A stretch of 64,000 bases of DNA from Nocardioides lijunqiniae. GTDB taxonomy: Bacteria > Actinomycetota > Actinomycetes > Propionibacteriales > Nocardioidaceae. Under the pieces are notes generated by a model. The model had not been told where the DNA came from, did no database searches, and saw nothing but the letters and a program-made list of their open reading frames with translations. Made by a program: the position numbers and the translations under genes. Shown piece after piece: positions 17,093 to 26,475 of this stretch. Every line of letters begins with the position of its first letter. Positions within the stretch are counted from its first letter, which is position 1. The DNA is taken from assembly GCF_015024225.1 (NCBI RefSeq), contig NZ_JACJGM010000023.1:1-64000 (forward strand). Direction: 5' to 3'.

Positions 17093-18397
17093 CTAGGGCC
17101 CCAGCACCCGCCGCAGGTAGCCGTTGGCGAAGACCCGGTCGGGGTCGAGCCGGTCGCGCATGGCCAGGAACTCCTCGAATCGCGGGTAGAGCGGGGCCAG
17201 GCCGTCGGCCTGGCGGGTGTGCACCTTGCCCCAGTGGGGGCGCCCGCCGTGGGCGCGCATGATCGGCTCCATGAGCGCGAAGTACGCGGTGTGGTCGGCG
17301 CGACGGTGCGTGTGGAACGCGAGGTAGAACGAGTCGCGGCCACCAGCGGTCGACAGCGGGATGTCGTCGGCCGGCGCGACCCGGATCTCGACGGGGAAGC
17401 TCACGTGCAGGTCGGAGGCGTCGAGGGCCGCACGGGCCTCGCGCAGCGCCGAGAGACCGGCCTCGCGCGGCACGGCGTACTCCATCTCGCGGAAGACCAC
17501 GTCGCGGTCGGCGACGAAGACCCGGTGGGCGACGTCGGAGTAGGTGCGCGCCCCCAGGACGCGGGCGTTGACGCGGTTCATCGGCGGGATCACCCGCGGG
17601 GCGAGGTTGGCGGCGGCCGTCAGGGCCCCGAAGGCCCGGTTGGACAGCAGGTCGTCGTCGAGCCAGGCGCGCAGCCGTGGCAGGGGGGACGCCTCGGACA
17701 GGTCGGCGTCGAGGCGGTCGTTGCGCTTGGTGAGCAGCCGGTCGGTGTGGGGGAACCAGTACATGTCGACGTGGTGGCTCTCGGCCGTCATCTGGTCGAA
17801 CGACGACAGCGCCTCGTCCCAGCCCATCGGCTCCTCTGTCGCCTCCAGCAGGAAGAGCGGCTCCACGCGGAACGTGAGCCGGGTGAGGACGCCGAGCGCG
17901 CCCAGGCCGACCCGGGCGACCTCCAGGACGTCGGCGTTCTCGGACTCGGTGGCGCGCAGGACCTCGCCGGTGCCGGTCACCAGCTCCAGGCCGACGACCT
18001 GGGCCGCCAGGCCGGCCGCGACCCCGCCCGTGCCGTGCGTGCCCGTCGAGATCGCGCCCGCCAGCGTCTGCTCGGCGATGTCGCCCATGTTGTGCAGGCT
18101 CAGACCGAGGGCCTCGAGACCCGCGTTGAGGTGCTTGAGCTGCGTGCCGGCGAGCGCGGTCACGGTCATCGCGTCGCGGTCGACGGCGACGATCCCGGTG
18201 AGGCCCTGGGGACGCAGCATCGTGTGCTCGGGGGCGGCGATGGCGGTGAAGCTGTGGCCGGTGCCGACCATCTTGACCGTCGTGCGGGCGTCGCGGGCGC
18301 GCTCCACCTCGGCCACCACGGCCTCCACGTCGGGGGGAGTCGCGGTGCGCTCCGGGCGGGCGGTCACGAGCCCGGACCAGTTCTTCCACTCAGTCAC
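17093..18397 (-). CDS. FAD-linked oxidase, D-arabinono-1,4-lactone oxidase family
   Basis: 434 aa VAO-type flavoenzyme. The FAD-binding PCMH domain (about 10-180) contains [11 protein letters not shown], where His is the usual site of covalent FAD attachment. The C-terminal ALO domain ends with HWGKVH and [16 protein letters not shown], both family hallmarks. Members oxidise sugar lactones or alditols (for example L-gulono-1,4-lactone or xylitol) using O2; the substrate here is unknown. Its start ATG overlaps the MFS stop by 4 bases, so transport and oxidation may be linked. Confidence 0.88.
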   Translation of the reverse strand: MTEWKNWSGLVTARPERTATPPDVEAVVAEVERARDARTTVKMVGTGHSFTAIAAPEHTMLRPQGLTGIVAVDRDAMTVTALAGTQLKHLNAGLEALGLSLHNMGDIAEQTLAGAISTGTHGTGGVAAGLAAQVVGLELVTGTGEVLRATESENADVLEVARVGLGALGVLTRLTFRVEPLFLLEATEEPMGWDEALSSFDQMTAESHHVDMYWFPHTDRLLTKRNDRLDADLSEASPLPRLRAWLDDDLLSNRAFGALTAAANLAPRVIPPMNRVNARVLGARTYSDVAHRVFVADRDVVFREMEYAVPREAGLSALREARAALDASDLHVSFPVEIRVAPADDIPLSTAGGRDSFYLAFHTHRRADHTAYFALMEPIMRAHGGRPHWGKVHTRQADGLAPLYPRFEEFLAMRDRLDPDRVFANGYLRRVLGP

Positions 18398-19602
18398 GCG
18401 TCATCACGGGCACCACGGTAGTGCGAATCGGCTGTCGTGCGGATCGCCTGCGCCGCCAGCACGGCGAGCACGCCGCCGCCGACCGGGACGAGGTAGGCCG
18501 CCGACGCGCCCTGGTGGTCGACGAGCACGCCGGCCAGGGTGGCGCCCGGTGCGACCCCGGCGACCAGGCCCGTGTGGAGGAACGCCATGCCCTCCGTCAG
18601 GCGCGACGGCGGGACGACCCGCTCGCACAGCGACATGGTCGCGATCAGGGTGGGCGCGATGGCGAAGCCGGCGACGAACAGCACCGCCCCCATCACCACC
18701 ATCGAGTCGATGAAGGCCAGCGGCAGGATGGCCACGGTCATCGCGAGGGTGCCCCACCGGAGCCGGTGCTCGGGGCCTCGGCGCCACGTCACCGCGCCGC
18801 TGAGCACGCCCGCGATCAGGCTGCCGGCGGCCCAGAGGGCGAGCAGCGGTCCGGCGAAGGCCTTGGCGTCCTGCTCCTCGGCGAACGCCACGGTGGCCAC
18901 CTCGGCGGCGCCGAAGAGCAGCCCCAGCATCGTGGAGACCACCGTCAGCGGGACCACGATGCGCCAGGGGATGCGGGCGCGCTCCGAGCGCGCGGCCGCC
19001 GGACGGTGCCGCGGCGGCTCGGTGCCGCGCTGGGCGGCGAACGCGTAGGTGCCCAGGACCCCGGCGACCAGCGCGGTGACCAGCCCGGCGGCGGGGTGCA
19101 CCGACGTGGCGAGGACGGTCACCAGGATCGGGCCGGTGATGAAGACCGCCTCGTCGGCGACCGCCTCCAGCGCGAACGCCGTCTGCAGCTCGTCGGGGTC
19201 GCGGGTGGCGTGCGACCAGCGGGCGCGCACGCAGCTGCCGACCGAGGGCAGCGAGGCGCCGGCCAGGACCGCGAAGAGGTAGGTCAGCGCGATCGGCCAG
19301 CCGGAGTCGACCGACCACATGAGCAGCGCCAGCGCCACGCCCCACACGGTGATCACCACCGGCAGCACCCGCGACTGGCCCAGGCGGTCGAGCAGCTTGC
19401 CCTGCAGGATCGCGAAGAACGCGTTGGCGAGCAGGTGGGCCGCCGACACCGCGCCGGCCACGCCGTAGGAGCCGGACGCGTCCTCGACGAGCAGCACGAT
19501 GCCCAGGCCGACCATCGCGATCGGCAGGCGGGCCACCAGGCCGGTCGCGCTGAAGAGGGCGGTGCCGGGCTTCGCGAGGATCCGGTGGTAGGCGCTGATC
19601 AT
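18394..19602 (-). CDS. MFS transporter
   Basis: 402 aa with about 12 hydrophobic helices and a short central charged loop (about 196-215, [20 protein letters not shown]). It looks like the small-molecule or drug efflux branch of the major facilitator superfamily, with no diagnostic substrate motif seen. First gene of a two-gene unit with the FAD oxidase. Divergent from the ferrochelatase gene; TAGTGT lies 9 bases before the start on this strand. Confidence 0.85.
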   Translation of the reverse strand: MISAYHRILAKPGTALFSATGLVARLPIAMVGLGIVLLVEDASGSYGVAGAVSAAHLLANAFFAILQGKLLDRLGQSRVLPVVITVWGVALALLMWSVDSGWPIALTYLFAVLAGASLPSVGSCVRARWSHATRDPDELQTAFALEAVADEAVFITGPILVTVLATSVHPAAGLVTALVAGVLGTYAFAAQRGTEPPRHRPAAARSERARIPWRIVVPLTVVSTMLGLLFGAAEVATVAFAEEQDAKAFAGPLLALWAAGSLIAGVLSGAVTWRRGPEHRLRWGTLAMTVAILPLAFIDSMVVMGAVLFVAGFAIAPTLIATMSLCERVVPPSRLTEGMAFLHTGLVAGVAPGATLAGVLVDHQGASAAYLVPVGGGVLAVLAAQAIRTTADSHYRGARDDA

Positions 19603-19635
19603 GGCGTCCGAACACTAGATCCATACGATGGGGGA

Positions 19636-20724
19636 GTGCCCAATCCAGACGCCTCCCCGTACGACGCCGTCCTGCTCGTCTCGTTCGGGGGCCCCGAGGC
19701 ACCCGACCAGGTCGTGCCCTTCCTCGAGAACGTCACCCGCGGTCGCGGGATCCCCCGCGAGCGGCTGGAGGCGGTCGGCGAGCACTACTTCCTCTTCGGC
19801 GGCCGTTCGCCGATCAACGACCTGAACCGCGACCTGCTGGCCTCCATCCGCGCCGACCTCGCCGAGGCCGGGATCGACCTCCCCGTCTACTGGGGCAACC
19901 GCAACTGGGACCCCTTCCTGCGCGACACCCTCGCCGAGATGGCCGCCGATGGCGTGACCCGGGCGGCGTGCTTCGTCACGAGCACCTACTCCTCGTGGTC
20001 GAGCTGCCGGCAGTACCGCGAGAACCTCTTCGACGCGGTCGACGGTCTCGAGGGCGCCCCCGTGCTCGACAAGCTGCGTCACTACTTCAACCACCCGGGC
20101 TTCGTGGAGCCCATGGTCGACGCCACCCTGGCGGCGCTGGCCGACCTTCCCGAGGAGGTCCGGGCGGGCGCGCACCTGGCGTTCGTCACCCACTCGATCC
20201 CCGACGCGATGGCCGACACCAGCGGGCCGGAGGGCGGCGCCTACGTCGACCAGCACCTCAGCGCCGCGGAGGAGATCGTGCGCCAGGTGTCGGAGAGCAC
20301 CGGCACCGCCCACCCGTGGGAGCTCGTCTACTGCTCGCGGTCGGGCTCGCCGCAGACGCCGTGGCTGGAGCCGGACGTCAACGACCACCTCGAGGCGCTG
20401 CACGAGGCGGGCGTCCCCGCCGTCGTGATGGTGCCCAGCGGGTTCGTCTCGGACCACATGGAGGTCGTCTACGACCTCGACACGGAGGCCCTGGCGACCG
20501 CCGAGCGGCTCGGCCTGCCGGCCCGCCGCGCGGCCACCGCCGGCACCGACCGGCGCTTCGTCGCCATGGTGCGCGACCTGCTGCTGGAGCGCGCGGCCGC
20601 CGAGCGCGGCGAGGCGGTCACCCGCACCGCCATCGGCCGCCTCGACGCCCGGTGGGACCGCTGCCCCGTCGGGTGCTGCCCCAACCCCCGGGCCGAGCGG
20701 CCCGCGCTCTGCGGCGAGGCATGA
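19636..20724 (+). CDS. cpfC: Coproporphyrin III ferrochelatase
   Basis: 362 aa ferrochelatase (HemH/CpfC fold). In actinobacteria this enzyme inserts Fe2+ into coproporphyrin III in the coproporphyrin-dependent haem pathway. Signature segments [39 protein letters not shown] and [16 protein letters not shown] are present. The C-terminal tail [10 protein letters not shown]...CGEA supplies cysteines of the [2Fe-2S] cluster known for actinobacterial ferrochelatases. GTG at 19636 is chosen; TACGAT ends 6 bases upstream. The stop overlaps the ATG of the inositol phosphatase (ATGA). Confidence 0.95.
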   Translation: MPNPDASPYDAVLLVSFGGPEAPDQVVPFLENVTRGRGIPRERLEAVGEHYFLFGGRSPINDLNRDLLASIRADLAEAGIDLPVYWGNRNWDPFLRDTLAEMAADGVTRAACFVTSTYSSWSSCRQYRENLFDAVDGLEGAPVLDKLRHYFNHPGFVEPMVDATLAALADLPEEVRAGAHLAFVTHSIPDAMADTSGPEGGAYVDQHLSAAEEIVRQVSESTGTAHPWELVYCSRSGSPQTPWLEPDVNDHLEALHEAGVPAVVMVPSGFVSDHMEVVYDLDTEALATAERLGLPARRAATAGTDRRFVAMVRDLLLERAAAERGEAVTRTAIGRLDARWDRCPVGCCPNPRAERPALCGEA

Positions 20725-21551
20725 CCCGCCCCGACGCCGCCGCGCTCGCCGACCTCGCGCTCGACACCGCCCGGCTGGCCGCCGAGCTGGTGCGCGGGCG
20801 GCGTGAGGCGGGGGTCAGCGTGGCCGACACCAAGTCCAGCGACGTCGACATCGTGACCGAGGCCGACCGGGCCGCGGAGACCCTGATCCGCGACACCCTC
20901 CGGGCGGCCCGCCCCGACGACGCGTTCCTCGGCGAGGAGGGCGACGACGAGGCCGGCACCACGGGCGTGCGGTGGGTCATCGACCCGATCGACGGCACCG
21001 TCAACTTCCTCTACGGGCTGCCCCAGTACGCCGTCTCGATCGCGGCCGAGGTCGACGGCGAGGCGGTGGCCGGGGTCGTGCTGAACGTCGCCACCGGGGC
21101 CGAGTGCGTCGCCCGCGAGGAGGGCGGCCGCGTCGTCGCCCGCCGCGACGGGCGACCGCTCGCCGTACGGGGGGAGGCGCCGCTGTCGCACCGCCTGGTC
21201 GGCACCGGCTTCTCCTACGACCGGCACGTGCGGGTGCTCCAGTCGGAGGCCGTGACCCGGCTGCTGCCGCGCATCCGCGACGTCCGTCGGCTCGGCTCGT
21301 GCGCGCTCGACCTGTGCGCCGTGGCGGAGGGCCAGCTCGACGCCTACGTCGAGGAGGGGGTCAACCTGTGGGACCACGCGGCCGGTGGTCTGATCGCCCG
21401 CGCGGCCGGCGCGCGCACCGAGACGGTCACCGGCATCGGGGGGATGACGCTGCTGCTGTGTGCGCCAGGTCACGGGTTCGAGGAGTTCCGCGACGCCGTC
21501 GCCGAGGCCGGTTTCATGGCACCTGTCACCATCAGCCTTGAAGGGGAATAG
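20721..21551 (+). CDS. suhB: Inositol monophosphatase family protein
   Basis: 276 aa Mg2+-dependent phosphatase of the IMPase fold. Metal-site motifs are GEEGDDE (about 73-79), DPIDGTVNF (about 90-98) and WDHAAGG near the C-terminus. In M. tuberculosis the syntenic Rv2701c is called suhB. It likely makes myo-inositol for phosphatidylinositol or mycothiol synthesis, although related enzymes hydrolyse other sugar or nucleotide phosphates. ATG 20721 overlaps the ferrochelatase stop, so the genes form an operon. The C-terminus ends normally just before a probable new promoter. Confidence 0.9.
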   Translation: MTRPDAAALADLALDTARLAAELVRGRREAGVSVADTKSSDVDIVTEADRAAETLIRDTLRAARPDDAFLGEEGDDEAGTTGVRWVIDPIDGTVNFLYGLPQYAVSIAAEVDGEAVAGVVLNVATGAECVAREEGGRVVARRDGRPLAVRGEAPLSHRLVGTGFSYDRHVRVLQSEAVTRLLPRIRDVRRLGSCALDLCAVAEGQLDAYVEEGVNLWDHAAGGLIARAAGARTETVTGIGGMTLLLCAPGHGFEEFRDAVAEAGFMAPVTISLEGE

Positions 21552-21661
21552 CCGCACGTCAGAGGCTGTTCCGGCCACGTCGCGTAACCGGTGTTGGCCG
21601 GACCGCGGAGATAGTGCAAAATCTGGCCCGCCACACACAGCCGAAGGGAGTGAGCGACGCA

Positions 21662-21952
21662 ATGGCCACCGACTATGACGCACCGCGTAAGAACGAGGAA
21701 GAGCAGTCCGAGGAGAGCATCGAGGAGCTCAAGGCGCGTCGCCACGACAAGAACTCCGGCAAGGTCGACGAGGACGAGGCGGAGGCCGCCGAGGCGTTCG
21801 AGCTGCCCGGCGCCGACCTGTCGCACGAGGAGCTCGCCGTCGAGGTGAAGCCCAAGCAGGAGGACGAGTTCACCTGCATGAGCTGCTTCCTGGTCCACCA
21901 CCGCAGCCAGCTGGCCGACAGCAAGAAGATGATCTGCCGCGACTGCGTCTGA
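21662..21952 (+). CDS. DUF4193 zinc-ribbon-like protein
   Basis: 96 aa, acidic N-terminus with predicted disorder, then a small C-terminal zinc module with paired cysteines CMSC (about 76-79) and CRDC (about 92-95). DUF4193 is actinobacteria-specific (M. tuberculosis Rv2699c) and of unknown function; the zinc site suggests protein or nucleic-acid binding. GGGAG lies about 12 bases before ATG 21662. A possible promoter is TTGGCC (21594-21599), 17 bases, CAAAAT (21617-21622), which would place the gene in its own unit separate from the phosphatase. Confidence 0.9.
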   Translation: MATDYDAPRKNEEEQSEESIEELKARRHDKNSGKVDEDEAEAAEAFELPGADLSHEELAVEVKPKQEDEFTCMSCFLVHHRSQLADSKKMICRDCV

Positions 21953-21964
21953 GGACGACGGTCG

Positions 21965-21983
21965 GGTGTCCGCTCAGGACACC
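21965..21983. terminator. Bidirectional stem-loop between convergent genes
   Basis: GGTGTCC and GGACACC pair around GCTCA. The hairpin follows the DUF4193 stop by 12 bases and overlaps the last codons of the convergent DUF4235 gene, so it could serve both transcripts. Confidence 0.5.
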
Positions 21984-22291
21984 GGCGTCGGGGCGGAGGC
22001 GTCCTGGCCGTCCTTCTCCATGCCCGGGGGAAGGTGCCCGGTGGAGCGCGCGTAGTAGTGGGCCGCCTTGCGGGCGGCCAGCATCCGCGCCAGGGCGATG
22101 AACGTGCCGCTGACCGTGGCCCAGGCCACGGCCTCCCAGACGTCGACGTCGGGGTCGGCCGGGTTGGCCGGCGGGTTCTTCCCGGTCGCGGCCTTCCAGG
22201 AGGTGTTGATCACCTTTTTCGAGACCGCGGCCGCGCCGATGGCGGCGCCCAGCGAGAAGAGGGTCCAGATCTTGGAGCTGTCGGAGGCCAT
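21974..22291 (-). CDS. DUF4235 membrane protein
   Basis: 105 aa. Two predicted hydrophobic helices (about 8-24 and 52-68) flank a loop with KAATGKNPPANP, typical of DUF4235, a small actinobacterial membrane family of unknown function. TAGGCT ends 6 bases before ATG 22291, suggesting a leaderless message. Convergent with the DUF4193 gene. Confidence 0.85.
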   Translation of the reverse strand: MASDSSKIWTLFSLGAAIGAAAVSKKVINTSWKAATGKNPPANPADPDVDVWEAVAWATVSGTFIALARMLAARKAAHYYARSTGHLPPGMEKDGQDASAPTPVS

Positions 22292-22325
22292 GACCAGAGC
22301 CTAGGGCCGCACTCCTCGAGGTCGG

Positions 22326-22796
22326 TTAGTGACCCGCGCCACGGGCGTGCGACAGGGCCTCGGCCAGGCGCTCGGGGTGCCGTGTGCTGAGCAGCCAGTA
22401 CGGCGTGGGGTCGGCCGGGTCGGCGATGACCACCCGGACCGCGCGCTTGAGGTAGGGCCGCAGCACCAGGAACGCCCGCGCGTCGGCGTCCACGCCGGCC
22501 GCCCGGCGCGCCTGGTCGGCGTCGAGGGCGGTCACGCCACCGAGGTGGCGCACCTCGATGTGGGCACGGCCGGCGCGCAGCTCGCCGTCGCGCACGACGA
22601 TGCGGGCCGATCCGTAGGAGACCAGCGCTCCCGCGAGCAGCGCCATCGCCAACGCCGTGACCACCCAGGCCACCGGCCCGGGGACGGCCACCACGAGGGC
22701 CAGCCAGAGGGTCGCGACCAGCATGGTCCCCTGGACCCACCAGCGCAGCGGGACCTTGAGCCGCTCGGCGTACGCGATGTCGGCGGCGCTGGTCAC
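22326..22796 (-). CDS. DUF3093 membrane protein
   Basis: 156 aa. Two adjacent transmembrane helices near the N-terminus (about 18-60) are followed by a soluble domain with SYGSARIVVRDGELRAGRA, typical of DUF3093 (M. tuberculosis Rv2698), function unknown. GTG at 22796 is preferred because GGAGG sits 9 bases upstream; ATG at 22829 in the same frame would run into the dut promoter. Divergent from dut, as in mycobacteria. Confidence 0.85.
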   Translation of the reverse strand: MTSAADIAYAERLKVPLRWWVQGTMLVATLWLALVVAVPGPVAWVVTALAMALLAGALVSYGSARIVVRDGELRAGRAHIEVRHLGGVTALDADQARRAAGVDADARAFLVLRPYLKRAVRVVIADPADPTPYWLLSTRHPERLAEALSHARGAGH

Positions 22797-22848
22797 GGGG
22801 CCAAGCCTCCCATCCCGGCGGTGAGCCACGGTGCACTAGGGTCCGTCC

Positions 22849-23340
22849 GTGCCTACGCCCGAGCCCACTCCCGCGGCTCCCGGGGCCGCCGGAGGGGTCG
22901 CCATCGAGGTGGTCCGCCTGGACCCCGAGCTGCCGCTGCCGTCCTACGCCCACCCGGGCGACGCCGGCGCCGACCTGGTGACCACCGTCGACGTGACGCT
23001 GCGCCCGGGGGAGCGCGCCCTGGTGCCCACCGGGGTCGCCATCGCGCTGCCGGACGGCTACGTCGCCCTCGTGCACCCCCGCTCCGGGCTGGCCGCGCGC
23101 CACGGGCTGTCGATCGTCAACACCCCGGGCACCGTCGACGCCGGCTACCGCGGCGAGATCAAGGTGCTCCTCATCAACCACGACCAGGCCGAGACGATCG
23201 AGCTCCACCGGGGCGACCGGGTGGCCCAGCTCGTCGTCCAGCGGTTCGAGCGCGCCCACTTCACCGAGGTCACCGAACTCCCCGGCAGCGCCCGTGGTGC
23301 CGGGGGTTACGGTTCTACCGGGGGCTTCGGCCCATCCTGA
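22849..23340 (+). CDS. dut: dUTP diphosphatase
   Basis: 163 aa trimeric dUTPase that hydrolyses dUTP to dUMP and PPi, keeping uracil out of DNA. All five motifs are visible: GDAGADL (motif 1), PTGVAIALP (2), [10 protein letters not shown] and [14 protein letters not shown] (3 and around), [10 protein letters not shown] (4) and the C-terminal arm [13 protein letters not shown] (5) that closes over the substrate. GTG at 22849 has TAGGGT ending 6 bases upstream, suggesting a leaderless message. Syntenic with M. tuberculosis Rv2697c. Confidence 0.95.
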   Translation: MPTPEPTPAAPGAAGGVAIEVVRLDPELPLPSYAHPGDAGADLVTTVDVTLRPGERALVPTGVAIALPDGYVALVHPRSGLAARHGLSIVNTPGTVDAGYRGEIKVLLINHDQAETIELHRGDRVAQLVVQRFERAHFTEVTELPGSARGAGGYGSTGGFGPS

Positions 23341-23356
23341 CCACGAGGAGTAGCAC

Positions 23357-23992
23357 GTGAAGTTCCGCCGCAAGTCCGACGCCGACGCCGTCCCCGAGAC
23401 GGTCGTCGAGAGCGACTCGTCGGAGGCCGACCGCGGGCCCACCGGCCCCTACGACGTGGACGACCTGCCCGAGGGCGAGGACCGGGTCGACCTCGGCTCG
23501 CTCGTCATCGAGCCCGAGGCCGGCCGTGAGCTGCGCCTGCAGGTCGACGAGCAGTCAGGCGACGTCCAGGCCGTCGTGCTGGCCGGTGCCGACGGGGCCG
23601 TGGAGCTGCGGGCCTTCGCCGCGCCGCGCAACGGCGACCTGTGGGCCGACGTGCGGCCGCAGATCGCCGCCGACATGGCCCGCCGCGGCGGCACGGCCAC
23701 CGAGCGCGAGGGCGCGTTCGGCCCGGAGTTGCTCTGCGAGCTCACCGTGACCCGTGCCGACGGCTCGACCGGCTCCCAGCCGTCGCGCATCGTCGGCGTC
23801 AACGGCCCCCGCTGGCTGCTGCGCGCGACGTTCCTGGGCCGCCCCGCCGTCGAGCCCGAGGGGGCCGCCGCGTGGGAGGACACCCTGCGCCGCGTGACCG
23901 TGCGGCGCGGCGGCCACGCCCTGCCCGTGGGGGAGCCGCTGCCGCTGGTCCTCCCCGAGAACGCCCGCCGTGCCGACGCCCCGTCCGAGTGA
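23357..23992 (+). CDS. DUF3710 family protein
   Basis: 211 aa soluble protein of the actinobacterial DUF3710 family (syntenic with M. tuberculosis Rv2696c), function unknown. Charged N-terminus, then a mixed alpha/beta domain with LVIEPEAGRELRLQVDEQSG and VNGPRWLLRATFLG. GAGGAG lies 7-12 bases before the GTG start; 16 bases separate it from dut and 10 from the OB-fold gene, so all are one operon. Its location beside dut and an OB-fold protein hints at nucleic-acid metabolism, by context only. Confidence 0.88.
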   Translation: MKFRRKSDADAVPETVVESDSSEADRGPTGPYDVDDLPEGEDRVDLGSLVIEPEAGRELRLQVDEQSGDVQAVVLAGADGAVELRAFAAPRNGDLWADVRPQIAADMARRGGTATEREGAFGPELLCELTVTRADGSTGSQPSRIVGVNGPRWLLRATFLGRPAVEPEGAAAWEDTLRRVTVRRGGHALPVGEPLPLVLPENARRADAPSE

Positions 23993-24002
23993 GGCGCCTG
24001 CC

Positions 24003-24356
24003 GTGAGCAAGCTGCGACGCACGATCAGCCGCTGGGCCAACAGCTCCGACCAGCACGCGGCCGACCTGCGGCGCACCTACGCCGACGCGGGCGTCGGCAC
24101 GATCGCCGACGCGCCCGACCGCGAGACCGTGCGGCTGCGCGGCACGCTGCGCACCGTGACGCTGCGCCCGCGCGGCGGCGTACCGGCCCTGGAGGCGGAG
24201 CTGTTCGACGGCTCGGGCGTCCTCACCGTCGTGTGGCTCGGCCGCCGGCGCATCGCGGGCATCGCACCGGGCCGCTCGATCGAGGTGGGGGGGCGCATCG
24301 GCACCCACGACGGCGTCCGGATCATCTACAACCCGCGCTACGAGCTGATGCCATGA
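24003..24356 (+). CDS. OB-fold nucleic-acid-binding domain protein
   Basis: 117 aa. A five-strand OB domain (about 40-115) contains RLRGTLRTVTLRP, FDGSGVLTVVWLGRR and SIEVGGRIG, typical of RecG-wedge-like OB folds that bind single-stranded or branched nucleic acid. M. tuberculosis Rv2694c is the syntenic relative. GTG at 24003 gives the family N-terminus VSKLRRTISRWANS. The stop overlaps the ATG of the DUF3159 gene by 4 bases. Confidence 0.82.
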   Translation: MSKLRRTISRWANSSDQHAADLRRTYADAGVGTIADAPDRETVRLRGTLRTVTLRPRGGVPALEAELFDGSGVLTVVWLGRRRIAGIAPGRSIEVGGRIGTHDGVRIIYNPRYELMP

Positions 24357-25096
24357 GCGAGGCCACCGCCCCGGACCAGGCGCCGCAGCCCGCGCCGCAG
24401 GCCAGCGTCGCGACGGTCGAGGAGGTCGTGCGCGCCCAGCTGTCCAAGGCGCTGGGCGGCCGGCGCGGGATGCTCGAGGCCGCGGTCCCGACCGTGCTCT
24501 TCACGATCCTGTGGCTCACCACCCGCGAGCTGACGCTGGCGCTGAGCGTCAGCATCGGCACGGCGGTCGCCGTCCTCGCCGTCCGGCTCGTGCAGCGCTC
24601 GTCCCCGCAGTTCGCGCTGAACGCGATCTTCGGCATCGGCATCGGGTGGCTCTTCGTGCGCCTGGCCGCGAGCCGCGGCGGCAGCGAGGACGAGCAGGCG
24701 TTGGCCTACTTCCTGCCCGGTCTCATCTACAACTCCGGCTACTCCGTCATGCTCGCGCTGAGCTGCCTGGTGGGCTGGCCGCTCGTCGGCTTCATGGTCG
24801 GCAGCGTCACCGGCGACCCCACCGCCTGGCACGCCAACCGCCAGGTGGTGCGGCTGTGCACGCTCCTCACCTGGCTGCTGGCCGTCCCGTGCATCGTGCG
24901 CGTCGTGGCGCAGGCGCCGATCTGGTTCGCCGGGAACTCCGGCGCCATGGACGCCGACACCGCCGTCGCCGTCCTCGGGATCCTCAAGATCGCCCTCGGC
25001 TGGCCCCTGCAGCTCGCCGCCCTCGGCTCGATGGTGTGGGTCCTGTCGCGAAACTCCACCCCGGTCGACCCCACCGAGCAGGTCGAGCTCGCCTAG
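24353..25096 (+). CDS. DUF3159 multi-pass membrane protein
   Basis: 247 aa with about six transmembrane helices and a conserved GDPTAWHANRQV segment between helices, typical of DUF3159 (M. tuberculosis Rv2693c). Function unknown; always found beside the dut/OB-fold and Ceo/potassium genes, so a link to ion or membrane homeostasis is possible. The stop overlaps the convergent ceoC stop by a few bases. Confidence 0.85.
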   Translation: MSEATAPDQAPQPAPQASVATVEEVVRAQLSKALGGRRGMLEAAVPTVLFTILWLTTRELTLALSVSIGTAVAVLAVRLVQRSSPQFALNAIFGIGIGWLFVRLAASRGGSEDEQALAYFLPGLIYNSGYSVMLALSCLVGWPLVGFMVGSVTGDPTAWHANRQVVRLCTLLTWLLAVPCIVRVVAQAPIWFAGNSGAMDADTAVAVLGILKIALGWPLQLAALGSMVWVLSRNSTPVDPTEQVELA

Positions 25097-25764
25097 CCCC
25101 CGTGGTGGCGCGGCGCGAGGAGCTGCTCGAGCTCGTCCTCGCCGGCGTCGGGGATGACGAACAGCAGCTCGTCGCCGGACTCGACCGGCTGCTCGCCGTC
25201 GGGCACGTAGACCTGGCCGTCGCGCAGGATCGTGACCAGCGCGCAGTTCTCCGGGAGCGGGATCAGCCCCGACGGCTTGCCGACGTACGGCGAGTCGGCG
25301 GGCAGCACCATCTCCACGAGGTTGGCGTTGCCCTTGCGGAAGGTGAACAGGCGCACGAGGTCGCCAACGGTGACGGCCTCCTCGACCAGCGCCGACATGA
25401 TCCGCGGGGTCGAGACGTTGACGTCGACGCCCCAGGCCTCGGTGAAGAGCCACTCGTTGTTGGGGTGGTTGACCCGCCCGACCGTGCGCGGGACGCCGAA
25501 CTCGGTCTTCGCCAGCAGTGAGGTGACCAGGTTGGCCTTGTCGTCGCCCGTGGCCGCGATGACCACGTCGCACTTGTCGAGGCGCGCCTCCTCCAGCGAG
25601 GAGAGCTCGCAGGAGTCGGCGAGGAGCCACTCGGCGTCGGGCACCCGCTCGGGGTGGATCGAGCCGGGGTTCTTGTCGATCAGCAGGACCTCGTGGCCGT
25701 TCTGGATCAGCTCGCGGGCGATCGAGCGCCCGACGGCGCCCGCTCCGGCAATGGCGACTCGCAT
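25093..25764 (-). CDS. ceoC: TrkA-type potassium uptake regulatory subunit (CeoC/TrkB-like)
   Basis: 223 aa. RCK_N Rossmann domain (AGAGAVGRSIARELIQNGHEV, residues about 5-25) binds NAD(H) or nucleotide; RCK_C (about 140-220) has the ligand-binding fold. Such proteins gate potassium channels or transporters from the cytoplasmic side. Separated from ceoB by 2 bases, as in M. tuberculosis Rv2691-Rv2692. No Trk membrane subunit lies adjacent, but a KimA-like importer is divergent from the pair. Confidence 0.88.
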   Translation of the reverse strand: MRVAIAGAGAVGRSIARELIQNGHEVLLIDKNPGSIHPERVPDAEWLLADSCELSSLEEARLDKCDVVIAATGDDKANLVTSLLAKTEFGVPRTVGRVNHPNNEWLFTEAWGVDVNVSTPRIMSALVEEAVTVGDLVRLFTFRKGNANLVEMVLPADSPYVGKPSGLIPLPENCALVTILRDGQVYVPDGEQPVESGDELLFVIPDAGEDELEQLLAPRHHGG

Positions 25765-25766
25765 GC

Positions 25767-26429
25767 TCAGCTCTCCTCGGGTCCGCGCTCGATGACCTGG
25801 TAGGCGTGCGCCGCGTTCTCCTCGCGCATCACCAGGTGGAGCAGGTCGCCCTCCTGGATCACCGACTCGCGCGTCGGCAGCATGCCCTCGCCCAGCCGGT
25901 CGATCCACGCGATCCGGCTGCGCGACTGCTCCTGGAACGCGACGGTGCGGTGGCCGATCCAGGGGTCGCCCACGGGGACCTGGTCGAGCCGGATGGTGCC
26001 GGAGGGGTCGCGGAAGTCCGGCTCGGCGCCGGCGGGCAGGATCCGGCGCAGCACCTGGTCGGCGGTCCACTTGACCGTCGCGACCGTGGTGATGCCCAGG
26101 CGCTGGTAGACCTCGGCGCGGCCGGGGTCGTAGATGCGGGCGACGACCTGCTGGATCCCGAACGTCTCGCGGGCGACACGCGCGGCGATGATGTTGGAGT
26201 TGTCGCCGCTGGAGACCGCGGCGAACGCGTCGGCGCGGCGGATGCCGGCCTTCTCGAGGACCTGCTGGTCGAAGCCGTAGCCGGTCACCTTGTCGCCGTT
26301 GAACCCCGGTCCCAGACGCCGGAAGGCGTCGGGCTCGGAGTCGATGACGGCCACCGTGTGGTTACGGTCCTCGAGGCTGCGGGCGAGGGTCGAGCCGACC
26401 CGGCCACAGCCCATGATCACGACGTGCAC
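25767..26429 (-). CDS. ceoB: TrkA-type potassium uptake regulatory subunit (CeoB-like)
   Basis: 220 aa RCK protein: VVIMGCGRVGSTLARSLE at the N-terminus (nucleotide binding), SSGDNSNIIAARVARETFG typical of CeoB (M. tuberculosis Rv2691), and a C-terminal RCK_C domain. GTG 26429 is preferred; TACGGT ends 6 bases upstream. First gene of the ceoB-ceoC unit and divergent from the potassium importer by 46 bases, so expression of regulator and transporter may share control. Confidence 0.88.
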   Translation of the reverse strand: MHVVIMGCGRVGSTLARSLEDRNHTVAVIDSEPDAFRRLGPGFNGDKVTGYGFDQQVLEKAGIRRADAFAAVSSGDNSNIIAARVARETFGIQQVVARIYDPGRAEVYQRLGITTVATVKWTADQVLRRILPAGAEPDFRDPSGTIRLDQVPVGDPWIGHRTVAFQEQSRSRIAWIDRLGEGMLPTRESVIQEGDLLHLVMREENAAHAYQVIERGPEES

Positions 26430-26475
26430 CCGGCCACCGTACTGCCACGTCACCCTTGCCGTACCCTTGCCGCTC

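Noticed and set aside
26430..26475. A c-di-AMP (ydaO) riboswitch ahead of the KimA-like importer
   Set aside because: Only 46 bases separate the divergent genes, far too short for that riboswitch, and the promoter looks leaderless.
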